A stretch of 64,000 nucleotides of DNA from an uncultured Chromatiaceae bacterium (lineage in GTDB: Bacteria; Pseudomonadota; Gammaproteobacteria; Enterobacterales; Alteromonadaceae). Below the pieces are notes generated by a model. The model saw only the letters and a list, made by a program, of their open reading frames with translations. It made no database searches and was not told the origin of the DNA. The translations under genes were made by a program, and so were the position numbers. Shown here piece by piece: positions 26,469 through 36,832 of this stretch (position 1 is its first letter; every line of letters starts with the position of its first letter). The stretch is from the NCBI GenBank assembly GCA_937978655.1, contig CALJUX010000038.1, forward strand, positions 121,481-185,480, given 5' to 3'.

Positions 26469-27839
26469 ATGGTGTATCAGTCAGTTTGGCAAAATTGCCT
26501 GGAAGCGTTGCAATCTGAATTGCCGGCGCAACAGTTCAGTATGTGGATCCGCCCACTGCAGGCTGACAGTTCTCATGACGCGTTAACGCTTTATGCGCCA
26601 AACCGCTTTGTGCTGGATTGGGTCCGCGATAAATACCTGAATCGGATCAACGAACTGATCCACGATTATTGTGGTGATCATTCACCCCGTTTGCGTTTTG
26701 AAGTCGGCAGCAGTCAAAAAGTACCGAAGGCCAGCCCGGTGGCGCAGATCCGTACAGCTCCGGCCACGACACCGTCTGCCCCTGCTGAGGTGGCTGAACC
26801 GGCACCGAAAACGATTGTGCGCAGCAACGTCCGGGCAAACTACACCTTTGACAACTTCGTCGAGGGTAAATCAAACCAACTAGCCCGTGCCGCAGCCAGC
26901 CAGGTGGCAGATAACCCAGGTTCAGCTTATAACCCGTTGTTTTTGTATGGCGGAACCGGCCTTGGTAAGACCCACTTATTACATGCGGTCGGCAATGGCA
27001 TTCTGGCGAAAAAACCTGACGCAAAAGTGATTTACATGCATTCCGAGCGCTTTGTGCAGGACATGGTTAAGGCGCTGCAGAATAATGCCATTGAAGAATT
27101 TAAACGTTATTACCGCTCTGTTGATGCGTTGCTCATTGATGATATTCAGTTTTTTGCCAAGAAAGACCGCTCTCAGGAAGAGTTTTTCCACACTTTTAAT
27201 GCCTTACTCGAAGGCAATCAACAGATCATCCTGACCTCTGACCGCTATCCAAAAGAAATCGATGGCGTGGAAGAGCGGCTGAAAAGCCGGTTTGGCTGGG
27301 GCCTGACCATTGCGATTGAACCGCCGGAACTGGAAACCCGGGTGGCGATCCTGATGCGCAAAGCGCAGGAAAATAATATTCGTCTGCCGGAAGAGGTGGC
27401 GTTTTTTGTTGCCAAGCGGCTGCGCTCTAATGTGCGTGAACTAGAAGGCGCACTGAACCGGATCACCGCCAATGCTAATTTTACCGGTCGGCCAATCACT
27501 ATTGATTTCGTCCGTGAGTCTTTGCGCGATCTGCTGGCGTTGCAGGATAAGCTGGTAACCATTGAAAATATCCAGAAAACGGTGGCGGAATATTACAAAA
27601 TCCGTGTGGCCGATCTGTTGTCCAAACGCCGCTCGCGCTCGGTCGCGCGGCCACGCCAAATGGCAATGGCATTATCAAAAGAGCTGACCAATCACAGTTT
27701 GCCGGAGATTGGCGATGCTTTTGGCGGCCGCGATCACACCACTGTGTTACATGCGTGCCGGAAGATTGAATCGCTGAAAGAAGAAACTCATGAAATCAAA
27801 GAAGATTTTCAGAATTTGATCCGGACATTGTCATCTTAA
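26469..27839 (+). CDS. dnaA: DnaA, replication initiator
   Basis: AAA+ ATPase that binds DnaA boxes and opens oriC. It has 456 residues from ATG 26469. A GTG at 26472 is a good alternative: it has GGAG at five bases, against two bases for the ATG, and then matches the E. coli N-terminal length. Domain I covers residues 1-80 (SVWQNCLEAL), followed by a Pro/Ala linker. The P-loop GGTGLGKTH begins at residue 161, and Walker B is LLIDDIQFF. Domain IV ends with the DNA-binding signature GGRDHTTVLHACRKI near residue 420. Confidence 0.99.
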   Translation: MVYQSVWQNCLEALQSELPAQQFSMWIRPLQADSSHDALTLYAPNRFVLDWVRDKYLNRINELIHDYCGDHSPRLRFEVGSSQKVPKASPVAQIRTAPATTPSAPAEVAEPAPKTIVRSNVRANYTFDNFVEGKSNQLARAAASQVADNPGSAYNPLFLYGGTGLGKTHLLHAVGNGILAKKPDAKVIYMHSERFVQDMVKALQNNAIEEFKRYYRSVDALLIDDIQFFAKKDRSQEEFFHTFNALLEGNQQIILTSDRYPKEIDGVEERLKSRFGWGLTIAIEPPELETRVAILMRKAQENNIRLPEEVAFFVAKRLRSNVRELEGALNRITANANFTGRPITIDFVRESLRDLLALQDKLVTIENIQKTVAEYYKIRVADLLSKRRSRSVARPRQMAMALSKELTNHSLPEIGDAFGGRDHTTVLHACRKIESLKEETHEIKEDFQNLIRTLSS

Positions 27840-27851
27840 TAGGGACTTGTT

Positions 27852-28955
27852 ATGCATTTTATTATTGAGCGTGACGCTTTATTAAAACCCTTACAAATGG
27901 TCTCTGGTGCGATTGAACGCCGGCACACCTTACCGATTTTGTCGAATGTGTTGCTGGATGTCAGCAGCGATCAAATTGCGCTGACCGGCACCGATCTGGA
28001 GATTGAACTGGTCGCAACCGCGTTTCCACAGCAAGTGGTCACGCCGGGGCGGATTACTATTCCGGCAAAAAAGTTGCTGGATATTTGCCGCTCGTTGCCT
28101 GAATCCAGTGTATTAACCTTGCACCTGCAGGGCGAGAACTGTGTTGTCAGCACGGGAAAAAGCAAATTCACTCTGGCCACACTAAGCGCTGGCGATTATC
28201 CGAATCTTGAGAGCTGGCAAGGCGATGCTGAGTTTGATTTAAGCCGGCTGCAATTGCGCAAGCTATTGGATGATACTGCGTTTTCGATGGCAAATCAGGA
28301 TGTGCGGTATTATCTCAATGGCTTGCTGTTTGAGGTCGATAATGGCACTTTGCGTACCGTCGCTACCGATGGCCATCGCCTTGCACTGAGTTCGATGGAG
28401 CTGGCGGTGACGGCGGGTCAGCAAAAGCAGGTGATTATTCCGCGCAAAGGGGTATTAGAACTGATGCGTTTGCTGGCTGCTGATGATCAGTTAATTCGCC
28501 TGAGTATTGGCCAGAACCATATTCGTCTGACTGACAGTCAGTTCAGCTTCAGCAGCAAGTTAATTGATGGCCGTTTCCCGGATTACCGTCGGGTGCTGCC
28601 GCGTAACAGTTCACGGCAATTGACCGCACATCGCTCGGTATTAAAAGATGCATGTGTGCGGGCTTCGATTCTGTCGAACGAAAAGTACCGGGGCGTGCGT
28701 TTTACCCTCAATCCGCAAGAGCTGCAGATTGTGGCAAACAATCCGGAACACGAGCAGGCAGAGGAAGTCATCGAAGTTGAATACAACGGCGACACGCTGG
28801 AGATTGGTTTTAACGTTGGTTATGTGCTGGATGTGTTGAATACCCTGGGAACTGATCTGGTCGTGATGCATTTAAGTGATGCGAATTCCAGCTCGCTGGT
28901 TGAAGGGGTCGGTAATCCCGGCGCCTTGTATGTCGTGATGCCGATGCGGCTCTGA
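27852..28955 (+). CDS. dnaN: DnaN, DNA polymerase III beta sliding clamp
   Basis: The processivity ring of the replicase. It has 367 residues, matching the family, made of three similar clamp domains; HTLPILSNVLLDV near residue 24 and the C-terminal end YVVMPMRL are typical. It begins 12 bases after dnaA with AGGGA upstream and is followed after three bases by recF. Confidence 0.99.
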   Translation: MHFIIERDALLKPLQMVSGAIERRHTLPILSNVLLDVSSDQIALTGTDLEIELVATAFPQQVVTPGRITIPAKKLLDICRSLPESSVLTLHLQGENCVVSTGKSKFTLATLSAGDYPNLESWQGDAEFDLSRLQLRKLLDDTAFSMANQDVRYYLNGLLFEVDNGTLRTVATDGHRLALSSMELAVTAGQQKQVIIPRKGVLELMRLLAADDQLIRLSIGQNHIRLTDSQFSFSSKLIDGRFPDYRRVLPRNSSRQLTAHRSVLKDACVRASILSNEKYRGVRFTLNPQELQIVANNPEHEQAEEVIEVEYNGDTLEIGFNVGYVLDVLNTLGTDLVVMHLSDANSSSLVEGVGNPGALYVVMPMRL

Positions 28956-28958
28956 GCC

Positions 28959-30051
28959 ATGGCATTAACGTCGCTGCACCTGAATGATTTTCGGAACATC
29001 AGGCAGGCGCAGCTGGAATTTCATCCGGACTGGAATTTGATTTGCGGTGCCAATGGCAGCGGCAAAACCAGTTTGTTGGAAGCGATTTATTTGCTGGCGC
29101 ATGGCCGGTCTTTTCGGACTGGAAAGCCGCACAAAGTAATTCGCCACGAACAGACGCAATACACCTTATTTGCGCGTGTTGACTGGTCCATGCAACAAAT
29201 TGCTTTTGGGATGCAGCGTGACCGGCAGGGTGACTGGCAGGTTCGCTTAAATGGTGAAACAGTGCAGCGTCTTGCTGATTGTGCCAGTTTGTTGCCGGTG
29301 CAGTTAGTGCAGCCGGAAAGTTTTCGTTTATTTTTTGGTGGGCCGAAAGAAAGACGACAGTTTTTTGATTTGGGATTGTTCCACGTGGAACCTTCTTTTT
29401 ATGAGATTTGGTTGCGTTTTCATAAGGTATTAAAACAACGTAATGCCTTATTAAAGAGCAGGCAGGCGTATGGCGCGCAGTATCAGTATTGGGATCAGCA
29501 GTTTGTTGAACTAGCCGTGCAGCTGCAACAACTGCGGCAACAGTACCTGCAGACATTGGCTGCGGCATTGCAAGCGCTGACGGCAGATGTAACTGCCCTC
29601 ACCGGATTACAGCTTGAGCTGGCGCCGGGCTGGCAAGTTCGCAGTGGCGATGCTGCGGAGTTGTGGCAACAATTGCAGGATAGTTTCAGTAGCGATCTGA
29701 AAGCCGGCTATAGCCAGTTGGGGCCGCAAAAAGCCGATTTGCGGTTGAAAGTCGATGGGGAATACGTCGATGATGTGCTGTCACGCGGTCAGCTGAAGGT
29801 ACTACTGTTTGCGCTGAAAGTGGCGCAGAGTAACGTGATTGCACAGCGCGGGCATAAACAGCCTTTGTTGTTAATCGATGATCTGGCGTCTGAGTTGGAT
29901 GACCAATCCAAACGCCAGATTTTCAAATTTTTAGCTCAACTCCAATCGCAGGTGTTTATTACTGCGATTGAACCTGACCAGATTTTGCCGCACCTGACCC
30001 AGGCTGCGGCATTGTTCCACGTGGAACATGGGCAGATAAAACGGACGGATA

Positions 30052-30071
<20 letters not shown>
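28959..30071 (+). CDS. recF: RecF, recombination mediator
   Basis: An SMC-like ATPase that helps load RecA at gaps. It has 370 residues. Walker A GANGSGKT is at residues 30-37, the ABC signature LSRGQLK near residue 270, and Walker B LLLIDDLASELD near residue 305. It overlaps gyrB by about 20 bases. Two parS palindromes lie inside the coding sequence and translate without disturbing the conserved motifs (both encode FHVE). Confidence 0.98.
29377..29392. promoter_or_regulatory. parS site 1 (ParB binding), inside recF
   Basis: TGTTCCACGTGGAACC, one base short of the perfect 16-bp parS palindrome and the same form as known in Pseudomonas. It lies about 11 kb from oriC. Confidence 0.85.
30013..30028. 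promoter_or_regulatory. parS site 2 (ParB binding), inside recF
   Basis: TGTTCCACGTGGAACA, a perfect 16-bp palindrome, 636 bp from site 1 and just before the gyrB start. Confidence 0.9.
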
Positions 30072-32472
<2,401 letters not shown>

Positions 32473-32493
32473 TAACGCCAACAGACATAAAAA

Positions 32494-32518
32494 AGCAGAC
32501 TTCGGTCTGCTTTTTTTT
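32494..32518 (+). terminator. Intrinsic terminator of the dnaA-gyrB operon
   Basis: AGCAGAC/GTCTGC(T) stem with the stable loop TTCG followed by eight T, 22 bases after gyrB; an A tract in front makes it likely bidirectional. Confidence 0.92.
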
Positions 32519-32565
32519 GCCTGACGTACATGGCCACTCATGAAGCCTGATTGAGGCAGCACCAA

Positions 32566-33447
32566 TTACTTCGGCAGTTGGAACCATAACTCAGCCCGAT
32601 GCAAAGGGGTGGCAGCCGGCAATAACGGGTTCTTCAGTTCAATCACCTGCCGTTTGTCCAGCTTTGACAACTTCAGCGCTTCGGCGAACTCTTGTTGAAA
32701 CATCCGTTCAAACTCGCCATTTTGAAGCATCCGCTCCAGGCCAAGTTCTACCTGCTGCGCCAGATGCTGTTGGCGTGGTGAGAAAAAATAGTACAAGGCG
32801 GTCGGATAGTGCAGCACTATACCCGGTTCGACCGGCAGCGGTTGTGACATTTCAGTGCGTTCGCGCCAGATCTCCAGCACGGATCTTGGGAACGCATCGA
32901 CTCTGTTGCTCGCCGCCATTTCAAACATCGAATGGTATTGGTTTGAAACCAGAACTTTAAGCCTATTGGCATGCAGTATTTCGGTGTCTGGCCAGTCATG
33001 CCCTTGCATGAATACCAACTTCTTCAGGCCTGGTAGTGTGGTTAAGTCTGGTGTTTTTGCGGCAACCTGCGGTGACAGTAGCAACAAGCGCCAGCCGAAT
33101 AATCCCTTATCGATAGGAAATCGAACTGGGGTTAATAGCTGCTCACGCTCAATAGTGGTAACACTCCAGAATACATCAATACCGTTTTCAACCGCGACAG
33201 TACGCAAAGACCGGCCCTGTACCATCGGCACCTCTGATTCAACCAGCTGATGCACAATACCGGCATGTTGCAGCGCTGCGGATAACAATCTGACCTGATA
33301 TAACTGACGGCTGTCGCCTTGCTGGACCGGTCTGGCATAGACAAGGGTGACGCTCTCTTCAGCCGCAACCAGGCAGAGTGCTGGCAGCAATAACAGCCAG
33401 CAGAAAGCCCATCGCAGATAATACTGGTACCTGACCGCGTTCATCAT
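32566..33447 (-). CDS. Periplasmic solute-binding-like protein (type 2 PBP fold)
   Basis: A 293-residue exported protein with signal peptide ending around AAA/EES at residue 29. The body reads like the extracellular solute-binding family 3 fold: VTLVYARP at the start of lobe 1, AALQHAGI, LRTVAVENGIDVFW and MFEMAASNRVDAFPRS, the last typical of the domain crossing. A C-terminal FERMFQQEF helix matches. No transporter genes adjoin it. It resembles orphan binding-like proteins common in Alteromonadales, of unknown ligand. Start is either of two adjacent ATG codons, with GAGG upstream. Confidence 0.8.
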   Translation of the reverse strand: MMNAVRYQYYLRWAFCWLLLLPALCLVAAEESVTLVYARPVQQGDSRQLYQVRLLSAALQHAGIVHQLVESEVPMVQGRSLRTVAVENGIDVFWSVTTIEREQLLTPVRFPIDKGLFGWRLLLLSPQVAAKTPDLTTLPGLKKLVFMQGHDWPDTEILHANRLKVLVSNQYHSMFEMAASNRVDAFPRSVLEIWRERTEMSQPLPVEPGIVLHYPTALYYFFSPRQQHLAQQVELGLERMLQNGEFERMFQQEFAEALKLSKLDKRQVIELKNPLLPAATPLHRAELWFQLPK

Positions 33448-33547
33448 TCAGCCTCAGATCAATCGTCTGCTAAGCATTGTTCAGAAGCGGTCTGTTGTCT
33501 TGCCGCAGCGCCAAATAAACCAGTGCGAGCGAGCGCCGCCAACCGCG

Positions 33548-33889
33548 TTAATGCTGGGGCGCTAAGGTCAGTTGTAAACCGATAATGCCAAGCAACAGCA
33601 GCAGCAAACTGAACCAGGCCGCGACAGAGAGTGGTTGCTGAAAGTAGAACTGTTGCAACAACGCACTACCGATGGCACCAAGGCCAACCCAGCCGCAATA
33701 GGCTAACGCAACTGGTAGCTGCTGGCTGGCTTTGGCCAATAACAGCACACTGAGTAACATCGACAGCGCTGCGAGGCCAGAGGGGAGCAACTTGGTAAAT
33801 CCATCGGACAGCCGCACACATAACACCCACAGCACTTCAAAGGCTGCAGCGGCAATTAAACACAGATAGGCAAAATAGGGGACTGACAT
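33548..33889 (-). CDS. gdx: Guanidinium exporter, SMR family (Gdx/SugE type)
   Basis: A 113-residue four-helix drug/metabolite transporter working as an antiparallel dimer. ATG 33889 has GGAG eight bases upstream; the frame back to 33994 runs through the riboswitch and is not coding. Helix 1 has the conserved Glu in AAFEVLWVLCVRLSDGFTK (E18), the coupling residue of SMR pumps, and the later AYCGWVGLGAIGSALL has the dimer-helix Gly pattern. The family call is from sequence; guanidinium as substrate is inferred from the guanidine-II riboswitch in its leader. Confidence 0.9.
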   Translation of the reverse strand: MSVPYFAYLCLIAAAAFEVLWVLCVRLSDGFTKLLPSGLAALSMLLSVLLLAKASQQLPVALAYCGWVGLGAIGSALLQQFYFQQPLSVAAWFSLLLLLLGIIGLQLTLAPQH

Positions 33890-33915
33890 AAGCACGGCTC
33901 CTGATACAGGTTTGC

Positions 33916-33957
33916 AGGGCCGTCCCTGAATGAATGGACTGCACGGGGTCGTCCCCG
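33916..33957 (-). promoter_or_regulatory. Guanidine-II (mini-ykkC) riboswitch
   Basis: On the minus strand the leader of gdx contains two short hairpins: GGGG-ACGA-CCCC (33945-33956) and AGGG-ACGG-CCCT (33916-33927), 17 bases apart. Twin stems with ACGR tetraloops are the defining feature of the guanidine-II class, which typically controls SMR pumps. The second hairpin ends 26 bases before the start codon, so control is probably at translation. Confidence 0.93.
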
Positions 33958-33977
33958 CCAGCTTTGATGACCGGCGC

Positions 33978-34007
33978 AAGATAGCACAAAGCAAAAACTG
34001 GATCCAA
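33978..34007 (-). promoter_or_regulatory. Candidate promoter of the gdx riboswitch transcript
   Basis: TTGGAT (34002-34007) and TATCTT (33978-33983) on the minus strand, 18 bases apart; the predicted start lies about 12 bases before the first riboswitch hairpin. Confidence 0.45.
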
Positions 34008-34047
34008 GCCTCAGGAAAAAAACGCTGGAAAAACGTCAGACTTTATC

Positions 34048-34096
34048 TTGCTATAAAAGATTACATCTGTAATAGTATATCTATTACGGATGTAAT
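34048..34096 (+). promoter_or_regulatory. Twin BlaI-type operators over the blaI promoter
   Basis: Two 14-bp dyads, ATTACA-TC-TGTAAT (34060-34073) and ATTAC-GGAT-GTAAT (34083-34096), lie 23 bp centre to centre and contain the TACAnnTGTA-like core of BlaI/MecI operators. A -35-like TTGCTA (34048-34053) precedes the first and a -10-like TAGTAT (34073-34078) lies between them, so bound repressor would block the promoter of this operon. Confidence 0.75.
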
Positions 34097-34144
34097 CGTT
34101 AACTGCAAAATCTGTCGAAGGTCAGGGCTACCGGGAGTGAGACA

Positions 34145-34519
34145 ATGAAAGAAATCAGTCAGGCAGAACTCGAAGTAATGAAGGTGTTGTGGCAGCGGGC
34201 ACCACAAACCGCCAATCAGGTGGTAGAGCAATTAGCTGATGCCAGTGAATGGCACGAAAAAACCGTCAAAACCCTGCTGAACCGCTTAGTGGGTAAAGGC
34301 GCAGTCAGTTTCGAAAAAGATGGTCGTGCTTATTTATATAGCCCGGTGTTGCAACAAACCGAGTATCAGCTACGGGAAAGCCAGAGTTTTATCCAGCGGG
34401 TGTTATCTGGCCGTCTGGCACCTTTGCTGGCCGGTTTTGCTGAGCAGCAGCAACTCAAAGCCGAAGACGTGGCTGAGTTAAAACAGCTCATCGCAAAGTG
34501 GGAACAGGAGCAAAAATAA
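34145..34519 (+). CDS. BlaI/MecI/CopY family repressor
   Basis: A 124-residue winged-helix repressor. The N-terminus ISQAELEVMKVLW and the recognition part TVKTLLNRLVGKGAVSFEKDGRAYLYSP are the family signature. The C-terminal helix should mediate dimerisation. Its stop overlaps the start of the M56 gene in TAATG, so the two are translated together. In staphylococcal bla and mec systems the M56 partner leads to cleavage of the repressor; here the target genes beyond its own operon are unknown, and no beta-lactamase gene is present. Confidence 0.93.
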   Translation: MKEISQAELEVMKVLWQRAPQTANQVVEQLADASEWHEKTVKTLLNRLVGKGAVSFEKDGRAYLYSPVLQQTEYQLRESQSFIQRVLSGRLAPLLAGFAEQQQLKAEDVAELKQLIAKWEQEQK

Positions 34520-35724
34520 TGCTGAACTGGTTGCTGACACAAACACTGCCCTTCACGTTATTGCTGATGGGATTGCTGGGCCTGAGGCCACTGCTGTTGC
34601 AATACCTGGGAGCGCGACTGCAATACAGTTTATGGCTGGCTGTGCCATTGCTGCTGATATGGTCCCTGTTGCCGCTGCAGTGGGTGCCTGTGACCGACTT
34701 GGCCGTGTATCGGGTGCAGCTGAAGATACAGCAAATCGGTGCTGAATTGCCCACAGATAGTTTATGGTCCAGTGGGCTATTGACTGTCTGGCTATTGGGC
34801 GCAGCAGTGATGGCGTTTGGTGTGTGGCGGCAACAGCGAAATATCACAGAAGCGCTCAGCGCCGCGGTCGTAGTCAGGCGCCCCGGCTTTGCGCTGCACT
34901 GCAAACAAAGTCAGGGGCTCGAAGGGCCTTACGTGACAGGTTTGTTGCGGCCTACAGTGTTGTTGCCCGGTGATTTCCAGCAGCGGTTTGACCCCGAACA
35001 ACAACAGCTAATCCTGCAGCATGAGTTAACGCACTGGCGCCGTGGTGACCTGCACGCCAATCTGGTTGCGCTGCTGGTGCTGACGTTGTTCTGGTTTCAC
35101 CCTTTATGCTGGCTGGCGTACCGCGCCTACCGGCAAGACCAGGAGCTGGCTTGTGACGCTTTGGTATTAGCGTCCGCCAGCCTCCAGCAAAAGATTGCTT
35201 ACAGCTATGCGCTGCTGAGCAATGTACCAAGCCATGCTCAAAGCAGCACCGCCCATTGGCAACTGCTCAGCAACCACTATGGAGACAAAAAAATGATGCA
35301 ACAACGACTGCAATTGTTACAACGCCAGCGGGGCTTCAGTAAGACGGCGCTGACACTGACCCTGATAGCCTTAGTCGGTACTACGTTATGGCTGCAACAG
35401 CCGGTACTGGCGGCGGATGCGGCAGAAAATATCAAACCAATGATGCGTGTGGAACCGCGGTATCCTGTCGCCGCAGCACAAGCAAAAACTGAGGGGTATG
35501 TAGTCGCAGAGTTTGATATTCAGCCGGATGGCACTGTGCAGAATGTGCAAATTATTAAATCCGTGCCGGCGCAGGTGTTTGATAAAGAAGCTGTTACCGC
35601 ATTGCAGCAATGGGCCTATAGCCCATCCGCGAGCGGGATGAAACAAGCCAAAGTACAACTCGATTTTGTGATGGACCCGGTGTCCAGCGACATTGAGCGG
35701 GTGGCGGTTTCACCGACGCATTAA
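34519..35724 (+). CDS. M56 family metallopeptidase (BlaR1-like) with C-terminal TonB domain
   Basis: A 401-residue inner-membrane zinc protease sensor. ATG 34519 has GGAG eight bases before and overlaps the blaI stop by one base. Three N-terminal membrane segments (residues 4-26, 37-56, 85-103) come before the zinc motif HELTH at residues 168-172, with the likely third ligand Glu209 in QELACDALV; another span is at 184-202. A fourth hydrophobic segment near 276-297 leads to the periplasm. The end, from about residue 308, is a TonB C-terminal domain: MMRVEPRYPVAAAQAKTEGYV as RYPVAAAQ, then VAEFDIQPDGTV and ALQQWAYSP. The penicillin-sensor domain of BlaR1 is absent. Confidence 0.9.
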   Translation: MLNWLLTQTLPFTLLLMGLLGLRPLLLQYLGARLQYSLWLAVPLLLIWSLLPLQWVPVTDLAVYRVQLKIQQIGAELPTDSLWSSGLLTVWLLGAAVMAFGVWRQQRNITEALSAAVVVRRPGFALHCKQSQGLEGPYVTGLLRPTVLLPGDFQQRFDPEQQQLILQHELTHWRRGDLHANLVALLVLTLFWFHPLCWLAYRAYRQDQELACDALVLASASLQQKIAYSYALLSNVPSHAQSSTAHWQLLSNHYGDKKMMQQRLQLLQRQRGFSKTALTLTLIALVGTTLWLQQPVLAADAAENIKPMMRVEPRYPVAAAQAKTEGYVVAEFDIQPDGTVQNVQIIKSVPAQVFDKEAVTALQQWAYSPSASGMKQAKVQLDFVMDPVSSDIERVAVSPTH

Positions 35725-35741
35725 AACCTGCGATGAACAGT

Positions 35742-35780
35742 CAAAACAGCAAAGGGGCCACCGGCTCTTTTGCTGTTTTG
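35742..35780 (+). terminator. Long hairpin, probable terminator of the blaI-M56 operon
   Basis: CAAAACAGCAAAGGGGCC pairs with GGCTCTTTTGCTGTTTTG almost throughout, with a three-base loop, 17 bases after the stop. T tract is part of the stem's right arm. Confidence 0.65.
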
Positions 35781-35915
35781 TCTGGCTCCAACGCCTGATA
35801 AAGGTAAGGGTAGAAAAAGCGCGGAAAAACCGCGCCATTGCGCTACAGAAAAGCCGCACAAATCGGTATACTTTCCGGTCTTTATTGCCGAAATAGCTGA
35901 ACAGGTGCGCTTTCT

Positions 35916-36830
35916 ATGCACAAATACGATATTAAAACCTTTCAGGGCCTGATCCTGGCATTGCAGGATTATTGGGCGCGTCAGGGCTGCGTCATTGTGC
36001 AGCCGCTGGATATGGAAGTGGGTGCCGGTACTTTCCACCCGATGACATTCTTACGTTCGCTGGGGCCTGAGCCAAGCAACGTCGCTTACGTGCAGCCATG
36101 CCGTCGCCCGACTGATGGTCGTTACGGCGAAAACCCGAACCGGCTGCAGCATTATTACCAATTCCAGGTCATTCTGAAGCCGTCGCCATCTGACATTCAG
36201 GAGCTGTATTTAGGCTCGCTGCGTGAACTGGGCATCGACACGCTGGTACACGACATTCGTTTTGTCGAAGACAACTGGGAATCACCAACTTTAGGCGCCT
36301 GGGGTTTAGGCTGGGAAGTCTGGCTGAACGGCATGGAAGTGACGCAGTTCACCTACTTCCAGCAAGTCGGTGGTCTGGAGTGCCGCCCGGTCACTGGCGA
36401 AATCACCTACGGTTTAGAACGCCTGGCGATGTACATTCAGGGTGTCGACAGTATTTTTGACTTGGTCTGGACCGATGGCCCAATGGGACGCGTCACTTAT
36501 GGCGACGTGTTTCACCAGAACGAAGTCGAGCAATCGACTTATAACTTCGAACACGCGGATGTGCCGGCGTTGTTTGCTGCTTTTGATCAGCATGAAGCGG
36601 AAAGCCACAAGCTGATTGAGCTGGGCCTGCCGCTGCCAGCTTATGAGAAAGTGATGAAAGCCTCACACGCCTTTAACCTGCTGGATGCCCGTCACGCCAT
36701 TTCGGTGACTGAGCGTCAGCGTTACATTCTGCGGGTCCGCACGCTGGCCAAGGCCTGTGCGGAAGCTTATTACGCCGCACGGGAGAAGCTGGGCTTCCCG
36801 TTATGCCGCAACACTAAGCAGGAGGCCTGA
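35916..36830 (+). CDS. glyQ: Glycyl-tRNA synthetase alpha subunit
   Basis: Catalytic class II aminoacylation subunit of the bacterial alpha2beta2 enzyme. It has 304 residues. It begins TFQGLILALQDYWARQGC and has the family blocks EVGAGTFHPMTFLR and QPCRRPTDGRYGENPNRLQ (first part RRPTDGRYGENP). It is two bases from glyS, and a -10-like TATACT at 35867-35872 lies upstream. Confidence 0.99.
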   Translation: MHKYDIKTFQGLILALQDYWARQGCVIVQPLDMEVGAGTFHPMTFLRSLGPEPSNVAYVQPCRRPTDGRYGENPNRLQHYYQFQVILKPSPSDIQELYLGSLRELGIDTLVHDIRFVEDNWESPTLGAWGLGWEVWLNGMEVTQFTYFQQVGGLECRPVTGEITYGLERLAMYIQGVDSIFDLVWTDGPMGRVTYGDVFHQNEVEQSTYNFEHADVPALFAAFDQHEAESHKLIELGLPLPAYEKVMKASHAFNLLDARHAISVTERQRYILRVRTLAKACAEAYYAAREKLGFPLCRNTKQEA

Positions 36831-36832
36831 TC

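Noticed and set aside
28999..29568. Minus-strand open frame of 189 codons opposite recF
   Set aside because: Shadow of recF; it includes the parS palindrome by chance and shows no domain.
33890..33994. N-terminal extension of the SMR pump
   Set aside because: The extension translates the riboswitch hairpins; the ATG at 33889 has the proper ribosome site and matches the family.
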